NCBI GenBank assembly: GCA_022842885.1
Contig: JALHOR010000004.1
Coordinates: forward strand, 40,166 to 85,565
Direction: 5' to 3'
DNA length: 45,400 nucleotides
Origin: Anaerolineae bacterium
Lineage (GTDB): Bacteria > Chloroflexota > Anaerolineae > Aggregatilineales > Phototrophicaceae
The notes beneath the pieces were generated by a model that searched no databases, had not been told where the DNA came from, and was given only the letters and a program-made list of their open reading frames with translations. The stretch's first letter is position 1; the number at the start of each line of letters is the position of its first letter. This document shows, one piece after another, positions 43,361 through 45,400 of the stretch. Made by a program: the position numbers and the translations under genes.

Positions 43361-43735
43361 TTATTTGCGGCGGGCGTCAATATCGCCTTGATATTGCAGC
43401 GCCGGATGCCCTTCTTCGTCGGTGCTGATGCGAATGACATTATCCACTGGTGAAACAAAAATTACGCCGTCACCTTTTTCGCCAGTAAAAGCACCTTTTT
43501 TGATGGCTTTCACCGTCGTATCAACGTTGCGTTCACTCAAGACAATCACCACCATCAGGCGCGGAATCAAGTCAATCACATAATCCCCGGTACGCCCATG
43601 AATAACCATACCTGCACCGCGTCCACGCCCCTCTAAATGCATCACACTCATACCCAGAATGCCGATGTCGGTTAAGGCTTTTTTGACATCATCCAATTTT
43701 TCCGGGCGAATAATCGCTTCAATTTTTTTAATCAT
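43361..43735 (-). CDS. glnB: P-II family nitrogen regulatory protein
   Basis: 124 residues. P-II proteins read ATP/ADP and 2-oxoglutarate and block the ammonium channel through the T loop. The core is clear: KIEAIIRPEKLDDVKKAL, and the B loop TGEKGDGVIFVSPVDNVIRI. The T loop is unusual. The residue equal to E. coli Gln39, a 2-oxoglutarate/Mg ligand, is Gly, and Lys58 is Arg, while the Tyr equal to Tyr51 is kept (RTGDYVID). About ten extra residues follow the usual C-terminus. It lies 92 bp downstream of amtB on the same strand, as in glnK-amtB pairs, so it probably gates that channel. Confidence 0.88.
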   Translation of the reverse strand: MIKKIEAIIRPEKLDDVKKALTDIGILGMSVMHLEGRGRGAGMVIHGRTGDYVIDLIPRLMVVIVLSERNVDTTVKAIKKGAFTGEKGDGVIFVSPVDNVIRISTDEEGHPALQYQGDIDARRK

Positions 43736-43779
43736 CGCTGTTTTTCCTCAATTGGCTGATATATATCCTGAATCTCGAT

Positions 43780-43800
43780 AGGGGAGAAAAATTCTCCCCT
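43780..43800 (-). promoter_or_regulatory. Stem-loop between amtB and glnB
   Basis: AGGGGAGAA and TTCTCCCCT form a 9-bp stem around AAA in the amtB-glnB spacer. No T run follows in the direction of transcription, so it is more likely an mRNA processing or stability hairpin than a full terminator. Confidence 0.6.
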
Positions 43801-43827
43801 GTTAAAATTGCTTATTGCAACGCTACC

Positions 43828-45333
43828 CTAATCACCTGCACCGCTAGGGGTTTTGTCCACAACAGTGATGCTCGGCATGGGCAGCACATCGGGCCACAAG
43901 CTGACGCCGTGTTCGTAAGCATCAATGCCCATCTTATCTGCCGCTGAGTGAACACGCAGGCGATTCACGGCTTTCAACACTCCGAACATAATGCCTGCCA
44001 TGATGGCAGTGGCTACCACAACACTCAGTGACCCAATCACCTGTGCTGCCAGCGATTCAATGCCGCCACCTGCCAGCAAACCACCTTTGCCCGCATAATA
44101 ACCCCACATTAGCCCCGGTTCGCCGAAGATACCAATGGCAATCGTTCCCCAGATGCCGCACGCACCATGCACACCAAACGCGCCCACCGGGTCATCAATT
44201 TTGAGGCTTTCCACAAAATTCACCGCGAAATAGACCAGAACACCTGCAACCGCGCCGATAATAACGGCAGAAACAGGCATGACAAACGCACAACCCGCAG
44301 TCACACCCACCAAGCCTGCTAATGAGCCATTCAGCGTGAAGGTCAAATCCCATTTGCCAGTGCGTAAATAGAGCAGGAACATACATGCCAATGCCCCGGC
44401 GCCTGCCCCTAATGTGGTATTTAAAACAACCAAACCAATCAGGTTCGAATAGCCCGTCATCCCTAATGTTGAGCCGGGATTAAAGCCGTACCAACCGAAC
44501 CACAAAATCATCGTTCCCAGTGTGGCATATCCCAGATTATGCGCGGGCGGAAATTCGCCAAATTTGCGATTGGCACGCGGACCCAAGAACCATGCACCCA
44601 CAAGCGCCGTGACACCACCCACTGTATGCACAACCGTACTGCCTGCAAAATCATGGAAGCTGGCATCACCCAACCAACCGCCGCCCCACACCCAATGCAC
44701 AATAATCGGGTAGGTAAAGGCTGCCATTAGCCCGGTATAAATCAAATCGCCCACATAGTCGGTGCGTTCTGCCATCGCGCCTGTGGTGATGGTGCTGGCA
44801 GTTGCGGCGAAAGCAAATTGGAAGAAGAAGAAGGTGAAGACCGATAAATTGGCATATGCTGCTAAATCCGGGTTGGCATCGCCAATCGAATTATAGGTAA
44901 TCACGCCATCGGTGATAGTCATCGCATCGCTGAGGAAAAAGTTGCTGGTACCGATGATGCCGCCGCTGTCTACGCCGAAGGCAACACCAAACCCAACTGC
45001 CCAGAAAATAAGTGCTGTCAAACCGGCATCAATAAAGTTTTCCAGAAGCGCATTCACAACGCCTTTTTGCCGCACCAAGCCGGCTTCTAACAGGGCAAAA
45101 CCGGTCTGCATGAAAAATACCAGAAACCCGGTCAACAATACCCAAGAGGTATCAATCGAAATTTTGACTGCCTGTAAATCATCAGTGGTCGCATACGCCA
45201 CTTCTTCTGCTGGCGTTTCTTCGGCGGGAGGAGGGGTATCCTGCGCTTTTAACATCGTGCCATATAATGCTAGGATCATTGCTGCTAGCGCAATCGCTAG
45301 AAAACGTCGCCGCTGCCGTGTGAGTTTGAACAT
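43828..45333 (-). CDS. amtB: Ammonium transporter
   Basis: 501 residues from the ATG at 45333, with GGAG 8 nt upstream. A signal-like N-terminus and an acidic Pro-rich segment (PPPAEETPAEE) come before 11 membrane helices, so it is longer than the usual 400-430 residues. Family motifs are seen: LLEAGLVRQKG, DFAGSTVVHTVGG with the phenylalanine-gate region, and the twin-His region in DPVGAFGVHGACGIWGT. It conducts ammonium into the cell. glnB follows on the same strand and probably regulates it through the cytoplasmic C-terminus. Confidence 0.94.
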   Translation of the reverse strand: MFKLTRQRRRFLAIALAAMILALYGTMLKAQDTPPPAEETPAEEVAYATTDDLQAVKISIDTSWVLLTGFLVFFMQTGFALLEAGLVRQKGVVNALLENFIDAGLTALIFWAVGFGVAFGVDSGGIIGTSNFFLSDAMTITDGVITYNSIGDANPDLAAYANLSVFTFFFFQFAFAATASTITTGAMAERTDYVGDLIYTGLMAAFTYPIIVHWVWGGGWLGDASFHDFAGSTVVHTVGGVTALVGAWFLGPRANRKFGEFPPAHNLGYATLGTMILWFGWYGFNPGSTLGMTGYSNLIGLVVLNTTLGAGAGALACMFLLYLRTGKWDLTFTLNGSLAGLVGVTAGCAFVMPVSAVIIGAVAGVLVYFAVNFVESLKIDDPVGAFGVHGACGIWGTIAIGIFGEPGLMWGYYAGKGGLLAGGGIESLAAQVIGSLSVVVATAIMAGIMFGVLKAVNRLRVHSAADKMGIDAYEHGVSLWPDVLPMPSITVVDKTPSGAGD

Positions 45334-45400
45334 AGGAAGTTCTCCATAAACCAAGATAATCATTGCCAACGGTCTTTAGTGTAGGGAGGGAAGGGCGGGG

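Noticed and set aside
44430..44470. tRNA-like GGTTCGAAT word
   Set aside because: It lies inside amtB and no cloverleaf can be built around it.

Overview
The window reads as a chromosomal segment of a Chloroflexota (Anaerolineae-like) bacterium. This is an inference from gene content and style: TPT-rich linkers between a von Willebrand A and an FHA domain, large secreted Ig-like and prealbumin-like proteins, a stand-alone CofE-type gamma-glutamyl ligase, FAS1 proteins, and moderate GC genes separated by very AT-rich intergenic DNA. No rRNA, tRNA, CRISPR array or prophage was seen.

Layout. 1-3400: the 3' part of NADP isocitrate dehydrogenase with its terminator, a UPF0173 metal-dependent hydrolase, and a GAF histidine kinase. 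3401-4355: a 955-bp gene-free, AT-rich region with two families of short repeats, TTTTGAACAG and TTGGGATA, spaced near whole helical turns. 4359-10740: a probable sulfur-redox operon made of a SqrR/BigR-type operator, an ArsR-family repressor, an octaheme cytochrome of the tetrathionate reductase family, a seven-haem cytochrome fused to a b-type membrane cytochrome, and two YeeE/YedE transporters. The second transporter carries a rhodanese domain without the catalytic Cys and ends in GGCG, like the SoxY sulfur-carrier arm. 10797-22164: a zinc-ribbon mini protein, a CofE-like ligase, a giant secreted repeat protein, a degenerate Cu/Zn SOD-like secreted protein, a DnaJ-type zinc-finger protein overlapping a GAF-GAF-PAS histidine kinase, and a fumarylacetoacetase-family enzyme.

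22280-26422: a MoxR ATPase and an M28 peptidase that look like former operon partners. They are now split by a 2.3-kb AT-rich restriction-modification island. Its two flanks are a 71-bp imperfect duplication of the moxR 3' end; the copies differ almost only at silent codon positions, so two diverged moxR alleles meet here. 26595-29373: a small membrane protein, an AraC-family regulator with a 21-bp-spaced direct-repeat operator upstream, and an LtrA-family membrane protein. 29503-34372: xanthine phosphoribosyltransferase, a DUF2087 protein, two ABC ATPases without permeases, an FHA-receiver protein whose phospho-acceptor Asp is Glu, and a CrtC/AttH-like protein. 34376-40731: an LPXTG-type Ig-repeat surface protein, a VWA-TM-FHA protein and a double-FAS1 protein. 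40912-45333: a small unknown protein, a LolD-type ATPase, a lytic transglycosylase, a 32-residue peptide gene, and glnB/amtB for ammonium sensing and uptake.

The strongest candidates for something undescribed are the sulfur module with its Cys-less rhodanese and SoxY-like tail, the phased repeat array at 3560-4166, and the R-M island whose boundaries record its insertion route.
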